A DNA stretch of 44,912 nt. Origin: Planctomycetota bacterium (GTDB lineage: Bacteria; Planctomycetota; Phycisphaerae; SM23-33). The notes under the pieces are model-generated. The model ran no database searches, had not been told where the DNA came from, and saw only the letters and a program-made list of their open reading frames with translations. Location of the stretch: contig DAOVZK010000013.1 of NCBI GenBank assembly GCA_030635145.1, positions 1 through 44,912 of the forward strand. Reading direction: 5' to 3'. This document shows, piece by piece, positions 43,464 through 44,912 of this stretch. The translations under genes and the position numbers were made by a program. Position 1 is the stretch's first letter, and every line of letters begins with the position of its first letter.

Positions 43464-44609
43464 CTACTTCAATATCATGTCAATCATGCGACTGCTGAGC
43501 GAACTGAGTTTTTCGCATCCGCCAGCTGTCACTAAAACGTCATCTTCAATCCGAACACCACCAACATCCGGAAGGTAAATTCCCGGTTCGACGGTTACGA
43601 TCATTCCTGCACGCAACGGTGTTTTGACGCTACGGGCCAATCCCGGTGCCTCGTGCACATCACGTCCCAGCCCGTGGCCGAGACTGTGGGAAAAAGCATC
43701 TCCGTGCCCGGCGTCGTCGATTATTTTTCTCGCGACGGCGTCGATGGTGCGACATTGTTTTCCCGGGCGAATCGCATCGATCGCTGCCCGCTGAGCTGCT
43801 CGCACCACCGGATACACGGATTCCATCAACGGCGGAATTGTACCGGCGAATACCACGCGAGTCAAGTCGCTACAATACCCGTTTTGCGTGGCACCCCAGT
43901 CGATGAGTATCGAATCGCCGCGTTTTACTTTGCAATCGGCGGGGCGGTAGTGGGGCAGGGCGGCGTTTTTTCCGACGGCGACGATGGTATCAAACGCGGA
44001 TTTGTCAGCCCCGCCCAGCCGCATAAGATAATCGAGCTTAGCTGCCAATTGCCGCTCGGTTTTGCCGATCCAGTACGAAACCCCACGATTTTGCAGCGTG
44101 CGGAATGCTTTTTCGGCGATTTTTACGGATTTGCGGATGCAGGCAATTTCGTCGGCGTCTTTAATGGTTCGCAAATTGGGGATGATCGGTGGAATTTCGA
44201 CGAGTTTTCGCTTGCCGATCTCGGCTATGAGTTTTTTCTGCCAATCCAGAGTTATATACAACGGCTGAATACCGAGCTTACGGATTTTTTTTCCCCTTAT
44301 CACTTTTTCAAGGGCTTTGTGCATTGGGCAATCACGTGTAAAAATCTCTACTCCGGGGCATTCCTCGGTTCCCTGTTGCGTGTAGCGTCCATCCGTCAGC
44401 AGCACTGCGTGATTTTTCGCGATCAGCAAAAAACTGTCGTCGCCGGTAAACCCCGTGAGGTATCTCACGTCTACGGGATTAACTACGAGAAACCCCTGCA
44501 CGGACGCAGCCCCGCGAGCTTTTTTTACAAATGTAAAAACCTTTCGCCGCCGTGTGCGATACTCACCACCTCTTACCGCCGAGGCTTTTTGTGCGTTTTT
44601 TGAATCCAT
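43464..44609 (-). CDS. Xaa-Pro aminopeptidase family (M24)
   Basis: M24B peptidases remove the residue before proline, using two metal ions. The 381-residue protein has a creatinase-like N-terminal domain and the M24 core with metal ligands: Asp in ILIDWGA, Asp in CSDLTRVV, His in HSLGHGLGRDVHE, Glu in VTVEPGIYL and Glu in VRIEDDVLV. ATG 44609 is preferred over one 18 codons upstream because family members begin shortly before the RRRKV segment; neither has a strong ribosome binding site. It lies upstream of accB-accC on the same strand, a frequent association, here without efp. Confidence 0.93.
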   Translation of the reverse strand: MDSKNAQKASAVRGGEYRTRRRKVFTFVKKARGAASVQGFLVVNPVDVRYLTGFTGDDSFLLIAKNHAVLLTDGRYTQQGTEECPGVEIFTRDCPMHKALEKVIRGKKIRKLGIQPLYITLDWQKKLIAEIGKRKLVEIPPIIPNLRTIKDADEIACIRKSVKIAEKAFRTLQNRGVSYWIGKTERQLAAKLDYLMRLGGADKSAFDTIVAVGKNAALPHYRPADCKVKRGDSILIDWGATQNGYCSDLTRVVFAGTIPPLMESVYPVVRAAQRAAIDAIRPGKQCRTIDAVARKIIDDAGHGDAFSHSLGHGLGRDVHEAPGLARSVKTPLRAGMIVTVEPGIYLPDVGGVRIEDDVLVTAGGCEKLSSLSSRMIDMILK

Positions 44610-44718
44610 AATGCCAAAGCATAACCAATTCTTATCCGATAAACCAGTTGGAAGATTGCCCATCAGCGGGATATAATAACTTTGGACTCAATTTATTGTA
44701 ACCATTCACGGCTAAATT

Positions 44719-44875
44719 TTGACAGGATAACAGGATGAGAGATAGGGCTAAAAAATCCTGTTAATCAGGATTAATTTACATAGGAATTTGTATTCGTCGC
44801 AATGGTGTTTTCAGTTAGCACTGAATAGCTTGTTTTCTTTTTAATAATTCATAGTTAATCCTGTAATCCTGTCAA
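44719..44875. repeat. GACAGGAT inverted-repeat element, complete copy
   Basis: TTGACAGGATAACAGGAT (44719) is matched at the far end by ATCCTGTAATCCTGTCAA (to 44875), with internal AATCCTGTTAATCAGGATT near 44755. A further half-copy (TTGACAGGAAAAAG) ends the window. This element type is widespread in bacterial intergenic DNA. The 44664-44912 segment has no gene. Confidence 0.7.
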
Positions 44876-44912
44876 AAAAAGAGATTTTGGGCAGATTGAC
44901 AGGAAAAAGAGT

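Overview
The window looks like chromosomal DNA of a planctomycete-type bacterium, most likely close to the Phycisphaerae. This placement is inferred from several traits together. A 16S rRNA gene stands alone, with its own terminator and no 23S behind it. The envelope is Gram-negative: KdsD and KdsC, an LptC/OstA-like protein, Lnt and lipoproteins are all present. MreB lies beside a coiled-coil MreC-like protein. There is a PPi-type phosphofructokinase, several GTG and TTG starts with strong ribosome binding sites, and many dispersed intergenic repeats. No alignment or tree could be run.

Layout. 1-425 is the 3' end of 16S rRNA, followed by a terminator. 608-3098 is a repeat-rich accessory stretch with an AT-rich gene for a degenerate HNH-like protein. 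3099-7270 holds sulfur and redox genes (an MBL-rhodanese-DUF2892 fusion and thiol peroxidase Tpx), a DUF4160/DUF2442 pair and a SulP transporter. A tRNA-Gly follows, then a solitary secreted protein. 8680-12037 encodes Lnt and an overlapping HEAT lipoprotein. 12220-14549 is a shape cluster: MreC-like coiled-coil protein, small membrane protein, MreB. 14880-20490 encodes a secreted basic protein, CinA, two zinc-ribbon proteins, a discoidin-like lipoprotein and a B12-type radical SAM enzyme. A second copy of the repeat cassette (21262-21748) again abuts an HNH gene. 22854-28353 carries BioF, 5-formyl-THF cyclo-ligase, an L,D-transpeptidase and a NuoE/NuoF-like pair without a catalytic partner. 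Then come tRNA-Ser, MutS2 without an Smr domain, a membrane protein and an M50 protease. 32866-39657 is an LPS/Kdo operon (kdsD, kdsC, a giant LptC/OstA-like protein) interrupted by a two-gene insert. The right end has PPi-PFK, accC, accB and an M24 peptidase.

The best candidate for an undescribed system is the insert at about 33999-35563: a stand-alone RecF/OLD-type ATPase followed two bases later by a small protein with a D-x12-E-x-K nuclease-like motif. The pair is AT-rich and splits kdsD from kdsC, so I infer a mobile, defence-like ATPase-nuclease module. The second theme is two similar repeat cassettes 20 kb apart, each ending against the 3' end of a minus-strand HNH-family gene. The third is a genome-signature effect: the palindrome CAGCTG is several-fold over-represented by eye count.

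All readings come from inspection and the translated sequences. Family names rest on visible motifs and remembered family architecture, not on searches.
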